64,000 bases of DNA from Protopterus annectens (GCF_019279795.1 NC_056729.1:1865081061-1865145060), one strand, 5' to 3'; positions 28,584 to 39,775 are shown, numbered from the stretch's first letter. A program made the numbers and translations. The notes: generated by a model not told the origin, from the letters alone.

Positions 28584-30619
28584 ATGCTCCGTAGTAGTGG
28601 GTACCAGTGTTGCCTTGGCCAGTCCGGAGCAATTAGGATTCCCTTCGGCTGCTCTGCCTTGATCTTTAGTAGCACTGTGGTCATCAGTGGTAGAGGTGGA
28701 AATGCATAGATGATCAGGGAGCTCCAGTTGAATGAGAGAGCATCTATCTTCCATGCCTGTGGATGATATGTCCTTGAGCAGAACTTTTGCAGCTGATGAT
28801 TGAGTTGGGAGGCGAAAAGGTCTAGGTCTGGCCTGCCCCATGCCAAGGTTAGTTGTGCAAAGATGTCTGGATGTAACCTCCATTCGTGTGGGTCTAAGAA
28901 ATTCCTGCTTAGACTGTCCGCCAGGACATTGTCTCTGCCTGGAACAAATTGGGATTGTAGCTGTATGTTTAGACTCAGTGATTTTTCCCAAAGATTCATT
29001 GTTAGCCTGCAAAGGGGGTAAGAATGAGTACCTCCCTGCTTGTTTATGTACCACATCACAGTGGTGTTGTCTGTCCTTATTAGAAGGTGTCCTTGGTGAA
29101 GTTGATGACCAAAGGCCTCGATGGCATGCATTACTGCCAGCATTTCTTTTTGGTTGATATGCAGATGTGCTTCCTTTGGATTCCATTGTCCTTGAATACA
29201 TCTGCCCTCCATGTAAGCCCCCCATCCATGATCTGAGGCGTCTGTGGTAATGGTCTGTGTTGTCTGAGGCTTTTTGAACAACATGCCTGGGTTTGACTGA
29301 CTTGCTGTGGCCCACCATAGAAATTCCTTTTGAAGACATGGAATGAGTGGGATAATTGCTTCTAGGTTGTTGTTGTGCTGAGACCATAAGCTCTTTAGAT
29401 ACCATTAAAGTTTTCTCATGTGTAGTCTTGCTAGTGGAACCAGGAGAATGCAAGATGCCATGAACCCCAGGGCCTGTAGGAATCTCCTTGCAGTCATCTG
29501 GGTAAGTTTTGCTAGACTTTTGAAGTACTGAGTTAGCTGCTCTTTCTTGTCTTCTGTCAAGTAAGCCATTTGAGAGGCTGTGTCTAGTTTGGCTCCTAAG
29601 AAGTTTATTTGCTGGGATGGCAGTAGTCTTGACTTTTGAAAGTTGACTGTGTATCCCAAAGCTTGTAGCAAGTGTATGACATAATTCAAGTTTTTTGTCA
29701 AGGTTAATTCGTTGTCCGCTTGTATGAGGCAATCGTCCAGGTAGGGGTAGATTTGAATCCCCTGGAGCCTGCAATGAGCAATTACTGATGCCAGGCATTT
29801 CGTGAATACTCTGGGCGCAGTAGATAAGCCAAAAGGCAATGCTGAGAATTGATAATGCTCTGGCCCTGCAAGAAATCTGAGGTATCTTCTGCAGCTGTGT
29901 CTGATAGGGACATGCAGGTATGCCTCCTTGAGGTCCAGAGTAATCAGCCAAGACCCCTTGCCCAACATGGGAAGGAGTTGCTGTAAAGTCAGCATTTTGA
30001 ACTTTGGTACTATGAGAAAGGTGTTTAAAGCGGACAAGTCTAGTATTGGTCTCCATTGATTTTCTTTTCTTGGAACAAGGAACAGTCTTGAGTAAAACCC
30101 CTGACCTTGTTCTTGCTGAGGAACTTTTTCTATTGCCTTGATCTGAGCAAGCAGAGAAATTTGCTTGATAGCCTCTGCCTTTTGATTTTGTGGAAGATTT
30201 GGCATGCCTTGTTTTCTTGGTAAGGTATGAAAATAGAACCTGTAACCATGATCTATAATGTCCAATATCCATTTGTCTGTTGTCAGTTTGTGCCAATTTT
30301 TTGAGAACAGAGATAATTTTCTGCCCAAAGGAGCTTCTTTTTGCTCCTTGGTCGGTAGAGTTAGAGTAAAGTCATTGAGATTGTCCCTGAGTGACAGGGG
30401 AAACCCCTGTGTCACCTCTTTGGTTTGTTGGTTGCCATTGGCGTCCCCTGTAGGATCCTCTATATTGCCCTCTCCCTCGGGCACGCCTGTTCTTGCCCCT
30501 TTGAAATCTTTCAGGATTTGGAAAGGATCAGTTTTTTGAAGGCCAGTTTCTGCTGAATCTGGGGGGCTGAACCTGGAGGAAATCTTTGACTGTCTGAACT
30601 GATTTGGCTTTTTCCTCAA
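28466..30619 (-). pseudogene. DIRS A RT / RNase H / methyltransferase-like, one stop
   Basis: A 717-codon frame with one in-frame stop at 29405-29407, where the intact DIRS C relative has Gln (RKLQWYL). The two halves (404 and 272 codons) are in the same frame. In order: DIRS-type reverse transcriptase with LDLSALNTF, LPFGLSTAPRVF and the catalytic YLDD; RNase H with TTDASDHGWG, KEMLAVMHAI and RTDNTTVMWYINKQGG; then a C-terminal domain with DLFASQLN and AFPPLPL, as in the N6-adenine methyltransferase-like domain of DIRS elements. It overlaps gag by 92 bp at its start and the recombinase by 118 bp at its end. A CAA-to-TAA transition is the simplest explanation of the stop. Confidence 0.9.
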
Positions 30620-32206
30620 TGGACTTTAACACCTCTTTAGCATTATCACCAAAAAGCTTGTTCTTTTCCAAGGGTGCATCTAGAAGTTTTGCCTTAACAT
30701 GATCCGGCAAAGGTTGCTCTCTTAACCATGCATGTCTACGAATGACCGCTCCTGTCATAGCTGCCCTACATGAAGCTTCCAATGCATCATATCCACACTG
30801 CAGAAAATGATTACTAACCTGCTGAGAGTTATGTACAGCCTCCTGCAAAGACTTCCTATCTAAGGGTTCAGGAGAGGCTAATTTTTTCTGTAAATCATCC
30901 AACAGGAAATCCTGATATTGAAACATATGAATCAGACAATTGAGAGCGCTCATAGTTAAGGTAGTAGAGGTGTAAACCTTCTTCCCCCATCTCTCTAATG
31001 ACCTTGCCTCCCTGTCGGAGGGCAAAGGATTTTTGGAAGTGGTAGCAGAAACCCCCTTAGGCCCCTGGGAAATAGTTTCTAAGTCTACAACATGGGCCCT
31101 AAAGAAATGTGAATGGGTTTCAGGGACCCTATAGTATCTGTCAGGCTTGACAGGAGCCGGAGGCAGAGAATCAGGAGTAACACTGGAGTCAGAGTATAGG
31201 TCATCCAACACATCAAGAACAGGAGGAATTGCTAAGGGTCTGTGTTGTGGCTTTTTAAGGAATGTTCGAAGGCGCTTCCTGGAATCAGAATATTCCTGGC
31301 CTTGCCACTGGAAATGCTCCCTCATGGAGTGCAGAACTTCCCCAAAAGAAATGTCCTCAGGAGGAGAGGCCGAGGGAATAGAATCCTCTGCATCTGAATC
31401 CTCATAAGTCTGAAAAGGGGGGTCCTGGGATTCGGAGTGAACAGAATCCCCAGAATCTTCCTCTGAAGAAAGGGGGTCAGGTGGCTCAACCCTGGGCCTC
31501 TTATCAGGAGGAGGCTGGGATCCTCTCTCAGGATGGGACTGGGAGCCTCTGATCAGAGAAATTAAATCTGCGGCCAAGGACATAATTTGAGCTTCAGGAT
31601 TAGGCTGAGACAAGGTTTTAGCAGGGTGATGCTTGGCCTGGCTAGCAGGCTTGGCCTGGCTTGCTGCCTTAGCACGTGTGTAGGCCTTGATAGACATAGA
31701 CCTGGGAGGCCTAGCTGCCCCACGTGCAGGAGTAACCTTATCCACAGCAATGGTCTCGGGCAATTCCTCGGTTTCAGTATCCGGAGGTAATTCAATGACT
31801 GGCGTCGGTGTGGCTTCCGGTGTCGGAGGTATCGGTAATGCGGTGTCTTCGGTTCCAAGCAGTGAAATAACCGCCTCAGAGGGAACCGGGGCACTCGCGG
31901 TAAGTTTTGGTGTGGAGTCGTGGAAGTCGCGGGCCGAGGATGTCGGTCCCGGTCTTTCCGTTTTTTAGAAATATGTGTTGTCGGTTGTTCCGACGGCATA
32001 ATATAAGCAAACTTTTCACCGAAAAAGTCTTCAGCGAACTCCGCCCAGCGCCTGAGAGTGCGCTTATTGAAGCGAGTACAGGCGGCACAGGCCGAGACGT
32101 CGTGGTCTGGGCCAAGGCAAGGAAGGCAGTAAGAATGGAAATCCTTATGAGGTATTTGTTTACCACAAGACAAACAATTATTTACTTTTTCAGGTAATTC
32201 TGACAT
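30528..32206 (-). pseudogene. DIRS A gag-like ORF1, frameshifted
   Basis: ORF1 protein of the DIRS element. The N-terminus starts MSELPEKVNNC and carries a Cys/His cluster (CLSCGK, HSYCLPCLGPDHDVSACAAC), a probable zinc-binding module, then a basic KKRKDRDR stretch. A frame change near 31,910-31,925 separates it from the long second part (open from upstream of 31763 to 30528, 411 codons from the first Met). That part has an acidic low-complexity stretch (TYEDSDAEDSIPSASP), a REHFQWQGQE segment and a capsid-like helical region. The same organisation is seen in DIRS B and C. Function as gag is by position and family; there is no enzymatic motif. Confidence 0.82.
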
Positions 32207-32325
32207 CGGCTGAGGCAAGAAAAGGTCCCCAACGGGGTACTTAGCTTTTTGATGACTTCGGTTTCGAAGAATACAGGAGCTGACCGACCGGCACTTGCGA
32301 ACTGCATCTGCTTTGGGCACCGCGC

Positions 32326-32491
32326 GGCAAGAAAGACTGAAGAAGATGGCTTCGGCTGATGCTTATGTACTCCAGCCGCTCTGACGTCGAAAAGAAATGC
32401 GACATCAGCCGACGTCAGACCCAGACTTTGGAATCCGGCCGACCGAGGGCTGCCTGAGGCAGGACAACCCATATGTTATGACTGCAGTTGC
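32326..32491. repeat. DIRS A right terminal inverted repeat
   Basis: Inverse of 26955-27120. The inner edge is GGCAAGAAAGACTGAAGAAG, shared in style with DIRS C (55821) and, more distantly, DIRS B (39776). It lies just upstream of gag on the minus strand and probably carries the promoter, although no specific signal can be assigned. Confidence 0.9.
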
Positions 32492-32560
32492 ATTCTTGAA
32501 GGACATCATTCAGAAAGTACAGTTGTGTACACTTACCATAAATATACATGTTCGAGCGTA

Positions 32561-32730
32561 TTCACTGTTGCAGTCATTATATTTGGATAATCTGCTGGCA
32601 GGTTGCCCTCGGTCAGCCTGATTAACAAAGTCTTGGGTCCTGTGTCGGTTGCTGTCCCTTTTTCCATGACGTCAGGTCATCAGGGGTATAAAACATGCAC
32701 CCAACGCCATTACATCAGTTTTTCTTGTCC
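32561..32730. repeat. DIRS B left terminal inverted repeat
   Basis: Inverse of 39776-39943 with scattered mismatches. It runs from TTCACTGTTGCAGTCATTAT to CATCAGTTTTTCTTGTCC. Its sequence differs from the DIRS A terminus but has the same layout. Confidence 0.85.
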
Positions 32731-32897
32731 CAGATGTCAGGTGCCCCCCTAATGGGGAGCGAATAAAATTAAAAACACAAAATTATACCTCCAACCAAAA
32801 GCAAATACACCAAAACACCAAAAAGGCTTTTAAGCATAGTAAAGGAAAGTAGAGGTACAGCCAGAGAAAAGTAGGGGGCTGGAGGGAGGGTAAACAG

Positions 32898-32994
32898 GAC
32901 TGCAACAGTGAATACACTTGAACATCTACATTTATGGTAAGTGTACACAACTGTACTATGTTCTTCGTGTTTCACTGTTGCAGTCATTACATTT
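32898..32994. repeat. DIRS B internal complementary region
   Basis: Left half GACTGCAACAGTGAATACAC...CTGTAC is the inverse of the left outer edge (32516-32570). Right half GTTCTTCGTGTTTCACTGTTG is the inverse of the right outer edge (39930-39957). The halves meet at ACTGTAC/TATGTTC. Confidence 0.85.
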
Positions 32995-33029
32995 GAGTAG
33001 ATTCCCAAAGCTATGGTGGGAGGAGGAGT

Positions 33030-34167
33030 TTATACAGCATTAGGGCCAGCTATAAGACCCTGCAAGACAGCAGTGGCAAAGCCAGCTCTGGATTTAGAGA
33101 AAATTGGTAAATGATAATGCTTGGTGAAAGTATGTACAGAACTCCAGGTAGCAGCTTCTAGAATATCCCAGGTAGGAACACCTCTGAGAAAGGCTGCAGA
33201 AGTAGATGCAGCCCTGGTGGAGTGAGATCTGATGTCTTGGGGGATAGGTTTTCCATGGTGCTTATAGCAGAAATGAATGCAATGGCTTATCCATTTAGAA
33301 ATGGTTTGTTTTAAAATAGCCTTCCCCTCTGCCCCTGCAGTAAATGCTACCAGCAATTGTTCAGATTTTCTTCGAGATTTAGTCCTGTCCAAGTAGAATC
33401 TAAGTTGTCTGTGCACATCCAAGGAATGCAAAATCCATTCCCTTTGTTCTGTGGACTGGGACAGAAAGTTGGCAAATGAATGGACCAATTAAGAGCCACA
33501 CTGGAAACCACCTTAGGCATAAAGGATGGACTGGTCCTGAGAGATACCCTGTCCGCATGAAAGATGATGAAAGGCTCCACTGCCATAAGGGCCTGTAATT
33601 CAGATATCCTCCTAGCTGAAGTGATTGCTAAAAGGAAGGCTGTTCTCCAAGAAAGAAATTTTAAGTCTGCAGTAGCAGCTGGCTCAAAAGGAGGTAGAGT
33701 GAGCTTCTCCAAAACAAAGTTGAAGTCCCAGGCAGGGGTAGGAGTTCTCCTGGGTGGTCTCAAGTTTTTGCCCCTCTGAGATACTGCTTGAGCAGGGGAT
33801 GAGAGAAGAGGGGTGGTTCTGTGTCATAGTAAGCTGAAATAGCTGAGGCGTGGATTTTAATAGAGGAAAAAGACAGGCCCTTGTGAAGCATCTCAGTTAA
33901 ATATTACAAAATCTGAGGTAAATTGGGCGCTGATGTGCTCATCCCTAAAGACTGGTTCCAGGCACAGAATCTTTACCATTTGTCAGCATAAGACTTTATA
34001 GTACTAGGTCTTCTCACCTCCAAGATGACATCCATCACAGGTTTGCTGAGGGAAAAGGGTGAATTTATGTGATTAGCCAGGCTGCAAGGTTCAATGTTGG
34101 AAGCTGAGGGTGCAGAATTTGGTTCTCCTACTGAGACAGCAGGGACACTGTCTGAGGTAGGTGCCAT
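33030..34167 (-). pseudogene. DIRS B tyrosine recombinase, broken
   Basis: Homologue of the DIRS A recombinase. It keeps SARRISELQAL, the HSTRA box and HTFTKHY at the C-terminus. Damage: a stop after SYADKW (near 33974), a stop near 33904 (after PQIL, shared with DIRS D), and a 1-bp loss near 33440 (TTCCCTTTG where DIRS D has TTCCCCTTTG) that shifts the frame between residues about 245 and 250. The start at 34167 (Met before APTSDSVP) is chosen by position relative to DIRS C. Confidence 0.85.
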
Positions 34168-34202
34168 GGAAATATTTGCGACAAACTGCGCAGGAGTGGG
34201 TA

Positions 34203-35338
34203 TCAGGGTTGGCGCAGCCAGTCTGTAGCTATCAAAATCATTCTTGATTTGTCCTGTTTGACTTTTAGCAGAACTTTGGAGAGCAGAGGGGGAAAGGCAT
34301 ATACTGATAGGTTTTTCCAGCTGAAGGACAGAGCATCCACTTTCCAGGCTTGTTTGTGGGGAGTCCTTGTGCAAAACTTGTCCAACTGGTAGTTCTGGGG
34401 GGAGGCAAATAGATCTATGTCTGGGCTCCCCCATTTCCTTGTCAGCATGTTGAAAATCCATGGTTCTAGTTTCCACTCGTATGGGTCCATGAGTTTTCTG
34501 CTTAGTCCGTCTGCCAGTATATTGAATTTTCCTGGCAGGAATTGAGCTTGTAGGTGCACTTGGTAGCTCAAGGCTGTGCTCCACAATTTCATGGCTAGTC
34601 TGCAGAGGGGGAAGGAATGTGTACCCCCCCTGCTTGTTAATGTACCACATAACCATGGTGTTGTCCGTCTTTAACATTAGTTGTCCTGGAAGAATGTAGT
34701 CCTTGAAGGCTGTCAGAGCATTCTGTACAGCTAACATTTCTTTTTGATTGATATGTAGGTGCATTTGATTTGGGTTCCATTTGCCCTGAATGCACTTCCC
34801 TGCCAAGTGAGACCCCCATGCATAGTCTGATGCATCTGTAGTTAGGGTTTGGGCGGCAGGGGGTAGTGGGAATGGCAGTCCCTTGTTTTGGTGGCAGGCC
34901 TCTGCCCACCACAGGAACTCCAGGCGTAGGCAAGGCATGATAGGAATCATTGTTTCCAGGCTGTGGCAATGTTGACTCCATAGACATTTTAAGTACCACT
35001 GCAGTTTCCTCATATCCAGTCTGGCATATGGAATTAGAAGAATGCAGGAGCCCATGAAACCCAAGGCTTGCAGTATTTGTCTTGCAGATAGCAGGGTTTT
35101 TGTGGCCACTTCTTTGAAGTAAGTTACCAAATTAATTTACTTCTCTGGCGTGAGGAAAGCCATCTGGGCAGTTGTATTCAAGATTGCACCCAGGAATGTA
35201 ATCTGTTGAGAGGGTACCAGTTGTGATTTCTTTTCGTTTATGGCGTACCCCAGACAAGTTAGAACCCTTTTTACGCCAGATGGTTTAGAGGTATGGCCTA
35301 GTTTTCTGCCTGAGTTAGACAATCGTCCAGGTATGGAT
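34203..35338 (-). pseudogene. DIRS B RT 3' part / RNase H / methyltransferase-like
   Basis: The part of the RT gene downstream of the PLE-1 insertion. The catalytic YLDD codons are at about 35325-35336, directly beside the PLE target duplication. Then a frame change, a stop at 35134-35136 (after LTPEK), RNase H (LTTDASDYAWGS, KEMLAVQNAL, KTDNTMVMWYINKQGG), another frame change at a C-run near 34627, and the methyltransferase-like domain (DIDLFASPQN, YAFPP). It ends at a stop where DIRS C has Trp in PRQHWYP; the same Trp-to-stop change is in DIRS D, so it predates the duplication. Confidence 0.85.
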
Positions 35339-35380
35339 ACATTTGAATATTTCACAACAAACCACTCAGAGAGAAAAACT

Positions 35381-35518
35381 AGTAAGGTAAACCAAATACA
35401 GCTCCCAAGAAACAGCAAGCCGATAGACCAGCAGTATAGTTGAACAGCAAAAGCATTTTAATAATCCAGTAGTCCAGTAAAATCCATAAATAGCATTAAA
35501 ACAATTCCACTACTAAGC
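35381..35518. repeat. PLE-1 left inverted terminal repeat
   Basis: 138 bp from AGTAAGGTAAACCAAATACA to ACTACTAAGC, inverse of 37081-37218 with only about 3 mismatches. It continues inward into GCGCTTTCACCCG, which on the minus strand reads CGGGTGAAAGCGC, the GAAA side of a hammerhead-like motif also seen in the PLE at 48755-48790. Confidence 0.9.
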
Positions 35519-35749
35519 GCTTTCACCCGTTAATACATTTAGGCATCTTCATAGTGAAACAATGACAAAAACTACTGTCTAAAGTAAATTCAAAAAGTTC
35601 CCACCCTGTAGATCAACCAATCACTAAAAATATACCTTAACCAGGTAATGTCATATAAAGTGAAATCAGTTCATAAAAACATTATTATACAAAAAGTAGA
35701 AAGAATACAAAAATGTTATAAAAAATAATAAACGTCATTTGTAAACCAC

Positions 35750-36391
35750 TTCAAACAAAACACGATCTGTATTTTAAAATACTAGACAAGGAAATCAAAT
35801 CGTTGATACCAGGAGGTCTAGAAGCATCTAGTCTAAGTTGCCACACAGTCTCTCGGACTTCCAACAAAATCTTAAAATTACCCCCTCTATCGCTGTCGAG
35901 TATTCTATCAACAATAAAAAATAAAAACTTAGTAAAATTCACACACTTTAAACTGTGCATTACTAGTCCTTTTATTCTTAATGTCTCTTAAATGCTCAAG
36001 AATTCTTAACCTAAGTTTTCTAATGGTTTTACCGACATAAAATGTGGGGCAACTTAGACATGTAGCAATGTAGACAACTCTCCTGGTGTTGCAATTACAG
36101 TACCCTGGACATTTGATAGTTTTATAAAAATTTTGAACTACCACATAAGGACCCGTTGTTAATGTACTTACATACACTACAAGAGCCACATTTATTCATA
36201 TTAGAACTCCTGTAGGGTCCGTTGTTTGAATTTTCCCTTTCCATCAACTCTTTTAAATTCATCCCCCTGCTATGTGTAAAAAGTGGTAAATTTCCAATAA
36301 CTTGTGTAGTGTCCTTGTCCATAGTGTAATGCCATGTTTCTCTTAAGATTTTGACTACTTTGTCAGAGTACCCATTAAAGGGTAAAATCAT
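35750..36391 (-). pseudogene. PLE-1 Cys-rich linker and GIY-YIG endonuclease, broken
   Basis: The minus strand encodes CGSCSVCKYINNG, the CxxCxxC-type linker typical of PLEs. Then comes VVYIATCLSCPTFYVGKTIRKLRLRILEHL, the GIY-YIG nuclease core in the PLE form with YVGKT, an Arg and a His/Glu-containing helix. The frame changes once between 36189 and 36122. A degenerate C-terminal stretch follows to about 35750 (WQLRLDASRPPGIND). The nuclease would nick the target for reverse transcription. It is closely similar to the plus-strand copy at 48029-48490. Confidence 0.83.
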
Positions 36392-36539
36392 GGCTCTTTT
36401 AAAATTCTCAGAATCAATGGAAGAACTACAGTTGACACAGTCATGTGTCTCTGAGTAACCCGCCTAATAAAATAGGTCTGAAAACTGAATGTCTTTTACC
36501 ATCGACCTCTTTTCTAATGTTGATCAAAAAATCTAAAGG

Positions 36540-37080
36540 CTATCCTCTTTCTAAAAACATGTCGACTAAACTCCTAATCTCCAAGCCATAGTGAACATCT
36601 TCACTAATTAGCCTGGAGAGTCTAACCATCTGACCCTTTACGACATTCTTTTTTTGGAAAAGGGGGTGGCAGCTCTGGAAATGCAAAACGTTGTTTGAAT
36701 AAGTTTTTTTACGAAAAATATTAGACTCTATTCTAGTTACCCCTTCAATTACTTTAGTATACAGTAAAATATCCAAGTAATTGCATCTATTGCCGTGTAC
36801 CTTATAAGCGAACTTAAGAAAACTAGTACTATTATTAAGGTATTCGACAAAAGTGTGTATCATATCAGTTGGCCCTCTCCAAAAAATTAACAAATCGTCA
36901 AGGTACCTAAGATAAAGTGACACGTGCTGCATGAAAGGTGATGTAAACACTTTGTCTAGTTCCGATTGTGCTAATACAAGATTAGCATAAATTGGCGCAC
37001 ATTTTGCACCCATAGCAACACCTGTAACTTGTTTATACAATTCACCCTCAAACACTAGAAAATTATTGGTTAAGATAAGT
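36540..37080 (-). pseudogene. PLE-1 reverse transcriptase, C-terminal half
   Basis: About 171 codons containing GVAMGAKCAPIYANLVL and YLRYLDDLLIFW, where LDD is the catalytic box of PLE RTs, followed by a thumb-like region with CHPLFQKKNVVKGQ. The N-terminal part is absent because the element is 5'-truncated at the right inverted repeat. Confidence 0.88.
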
Positions 37081-37218
37081 GCTTAGTAGTGGAATTGTTT
37101 TAATGCTTTTTATGGATTTTACTGGACTACTGGATTATTAAAACGTTTTTGCTGTTCAACTATACTGCTGGTCTATCGGCTTGCTGTTTCTTGGGAGCTG
37201 TATTTGGTTTACCTTACT
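37081..37218. repeat. PLE-1 right inverted terminal repeat
   Basis: Inverse of 35381-35518. It ends exactly at the right 15-bp target duplication. Confidence 0.9.
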
Positions 37219-37861
37219 ACATTTGAATATTTCTTTGCCTGCAAAATGCAATAACTGGAGCCAGGCATTTTGTGAATACCCTGAGTGCAGTAGACAAGCT
37301 AAAGGGCACTGCAGAGAACTGATAATGCAAGTAGCCTGCTTTGAAGTGTAGGTATCTTCTGCAAGATTCCCTGATTTGGATGTGCAGGTATGCTTCTTTT
37401 AAATCTACAGTTGCCAACCAGGCATCTTTGCCTAGCATAGGAAGAAATTGGTGAAGAATCAGCATCTTGAATTTTGGAATCTCCAGAAATGTGTTTAGAG
37501 TAGACAGGTCCAGGACTGGACACCATGATTTGTCTTTTCTGGGTACCAGAAAAAGCCTGGAATAGAAACCTTGTCCCTTTTCCTCTTCTGGTACCGGTTG
37601 AATAGCCCCCATATTTAAGAGGGAAAGTACTTGTTTTTGAGCCTTTGCCCAACGATTTGGCGGCAGATCTGGCCACCCTTTTGGTGTTGGCAATGTGTGG
37701 AAATGAAATCTGTATCCCTGGGACACTATATTTAAAACCCATTTCTCCTGGGTTATGAGTTCCCAGTTCTTTGCATGAAGAGCAATCTTTCCCCCCAAAG
37801 GGGCGGATAAAAGGTAAGTGCCTGGTAATTTTAAAAGTAAATCACTGAGACTGTTTACCAT
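37219..37861 (-). pseudogene. DIRS B RT, N-terminal part
   Basis: 214 codons homologous to the first 240 residues of the DIRS C RT protein: GFYSRLFLVPRKD, LDLSTLNTFLEIPKFKML, DLKEAYLHI and FSLSTALRVFTKCL. It stops being DIRS at IQM, where PLE-1 is inserted just before the YLDD codons. The first Met at 37861 lies upstream of the gag stop at 37842, so the usual gag-RT overlap is short here. Confidence 0.87.
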
Positions 37862-39637
37862 AGGAAGGTGTCTTGCTATTTCCAGATTGGGAAGTGGAGG
37901 CCCCCCACTGCTTAGTTCTGAGAGTCCCCTGGGACTGAAACCTGGTGCTTTTGGTGTGTCTGTGTTTGGCTTGAGAGGATCTGGACGGAGCTGGAAAAGA
38001 CCAATTCTTAGTAAGCCAGTGCCTACTAAATCTTGGAGGTTGCACTTTTAAGAAATCTTTAACAGTTTGCAAAGATTTAGCTTTATCTTCCATCTTTTTT
38101 AGAACTTCTTCAGCCTTATTGCCAAACAGGCGGTCCTGATTTAAGGGAGCATCCAACAATTTAGCTTTAACATGATCAGGCAAAGATTGCTTCTTAAGCC
38201 AAGCATGCATTCTAAGCACAGACCCAGTAACAGCAGCCCTGCAGGAGGACTCTAAAGAATCAAAACCACATTGCAAAGTATGTTTTTAACTTGTTCTGCA
38301 GATTGCATTAAATCCTGTAATTCTTTATTTTCCAGACAGTCAGGAATCAACATCATTTTCTGTTTAAGCAGTCCAATAATATGCTGTTGATATTTTAACA
38401 TATGAAATTGGCAGTTTAAAGCTCTGATTGCCAGGGTTGCAGAAGTATAAACCTTTTTACCCCACCTATCCAGCACCCTGGAGTCTCTATCAGAAGGGAT
38501 ACGATTTTTAGCAGTAGAAGCCTTAATGCCCTTGGGCCCCTGAAAAATGGTTTCTGGATCTGCAACAGGATTTTTGAAAAGGAACTTGTGGGACTCAGGA
38601 ATGCTGTAGTATCTGTCAGGTTTACTAGGAGCCAGTGGCAGGGAATCAGGGGCCAAACTGGATTCCGAAAACACATCAACAATGTCTAGTACAGGAGGTA
38701 TAGCCAAAGGCCTATGCTGAGGTAGAAGAAGGAAATACCTAAGCCTCTTTTTTGAATCATAAAATTCCTGACTTTCCCAGTGGAAATGCTCCCTTAAAGT
38801 ATGTAAAGTTTCCCCAAAAGAAAAATCCTCAGAAGGGGAAGCAGAGGGAATGGAATCCTCCGCATCAGAATCCTCATAAGTAGGTATGGACAAATCCAGG
38901 TCATTAGAACAGTCAGAAGAAACAGAATGCTGATCAGAAGATTCATAAGCAAGCTCAGCCCTAGGCCTCTTGGGGGGGGGGGGTGTATGACTACCCCTGA
39001 TTAGAGTAATTAGATCTTCAGCCATTTTGATCATTTGTTTTTTATGCATAGGGGCCTGAACATGTGGCCTGGGCAGATCGAGATTTAGGCCTTAGTAATG
39101 AAGGCTGTGTCGATTTGATATGCAAGTCTGTAGGTCTGAATACACCCTCAGAAGCCAGTGCCTGCACAGTGGCTCCGGTCCCATCCAAGGTAGAGACATC
39201 CGCGGGTTCCATAGGTGAAGCATCTCGCAGCATACCGGACTCCGAATGGGTCTCAGAGGCCTGCGAATCAGAAGTAGTGGGTATCAGGCACTGCGAAAGC
39301 ACCTCACTGAGTACCGGCGAACTGACGACTAGCTTAGGAGAAGCATCGTCGGCTGTTTTGGACCTCAGCGGCCTGTCTCTGTCTTTACCTTTGCGTTTTT
39401 TCAGAATAATGGTAGTTGGATGGCTAACTGATGACATTTCTGGGTAATTAAACCGAGAACCGAAATATTTAGAGGCAAAAATGTACAGACGATGGATGGT
39501 GCGCTGATTAAATAAAGCACAAAACCGACAGCAAGGTACATTGTGGTCATGGCCTAAGCAAGGAAGACAGTACGAATGAAAATCTTTATGAGGTATTTGC
39601 TTTCCACAATAATGCAATTATTAACTTTTACTGACAT
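37842..39637 (-). pseudogene. DIRS B gag-like ORF1, three frame changes
   Basis: Same architecture as the DIRS A gag: N-terminal Cys/His cluster (CGKQIPHKDFHSYCLPCLGHDHNVPCCRFC), a basic KKRKGKDRDR stretch, an acidic stretch (TYEDSDAEDSIPSASP), the capsid-like region (REHFHWESQEF, PQHRPLAIPPVL, DRWGKKVYTSATL) and a C-terminal basic tail. Frame changes near 39,615 (between VNNC and YCGKQ), 39,050 and 38,265 divide it into pieces of about 191, 265 and 144 codons. The start is taken at MSVKVNN (39637). Confidence 0.8.
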
Positions 39638-39775
39638 CGGTAAGGAGCAAGAAAAAGTTTCCCCAACGGGGTACTTAGCTTTAAGTTGAAGACTTCGGTT
39701 CTGAAACTCGAAAATGAAAATTTCAGGAGTCGGCTGACCGGCACTTGCGAACTGCTTCTGCTTCGGGCACCGCAT

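Larger units (their letters stand above)
26911..32506 (-). mobile_element. DIRS A: near-complete DIRS-type retrotransposon
   Basis: A minus-strand element of about 5.6 kb with gag (32206-30528), RT/RNase H/methyltransferase (30619-28466), tyrosine recombinase (28583-27426), 166-bp inverted termini (26955-27120 and 32326-32491) and an internal complementary region (27293-27390). This order and the absence of a target duplication are the hallmarks of DIRS elements, which integrate through a circular intermediate with a tyrosine recombinase. The ends were set by comparison with the internal complementary region and with the empty site at 61794/61795. Gag has a frameshift and RT one stop; the recombinase is intact. 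Confidence 0.92.
35354..37218 (-). mobile_element. PLE-1: 5'-truncated Penelope-like element inside DIRS B
   Basis: Flanked by a perfect 15-bp direct repeat ACATTTGAATATTTC (35339-35353 and 37219-37233). Inside it, 138-bp inverted repeats (35381-35518 and 37081-37218) bound the element, with a 27-bp extra tail at the 3' side. Coding remnants: the second half of an RT (37080-36540) and a GIY-YIG domain (about 36390-35780). The RT begins directly at the right inverted repeat, so the 5' part is missing. Terminal repeats in inverted arrangement, 5' truncation and target duplications of this size are all known for PLEs. Confidence 0.92.

Noticed and set aside
28583..30296. Treating the whole 956-codon frame as one recombinase protein
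   Set aside because: The first 570 codons or so lie over the RT in another frame and show no recombinase feature. I start the gene at 28583 and report the open frame as a finding.
28800..32197. Plus-strand ORFs opposite the DIRS genes
   Set aside because: They are antisense shadows of the gag, RT and recombinase genes.
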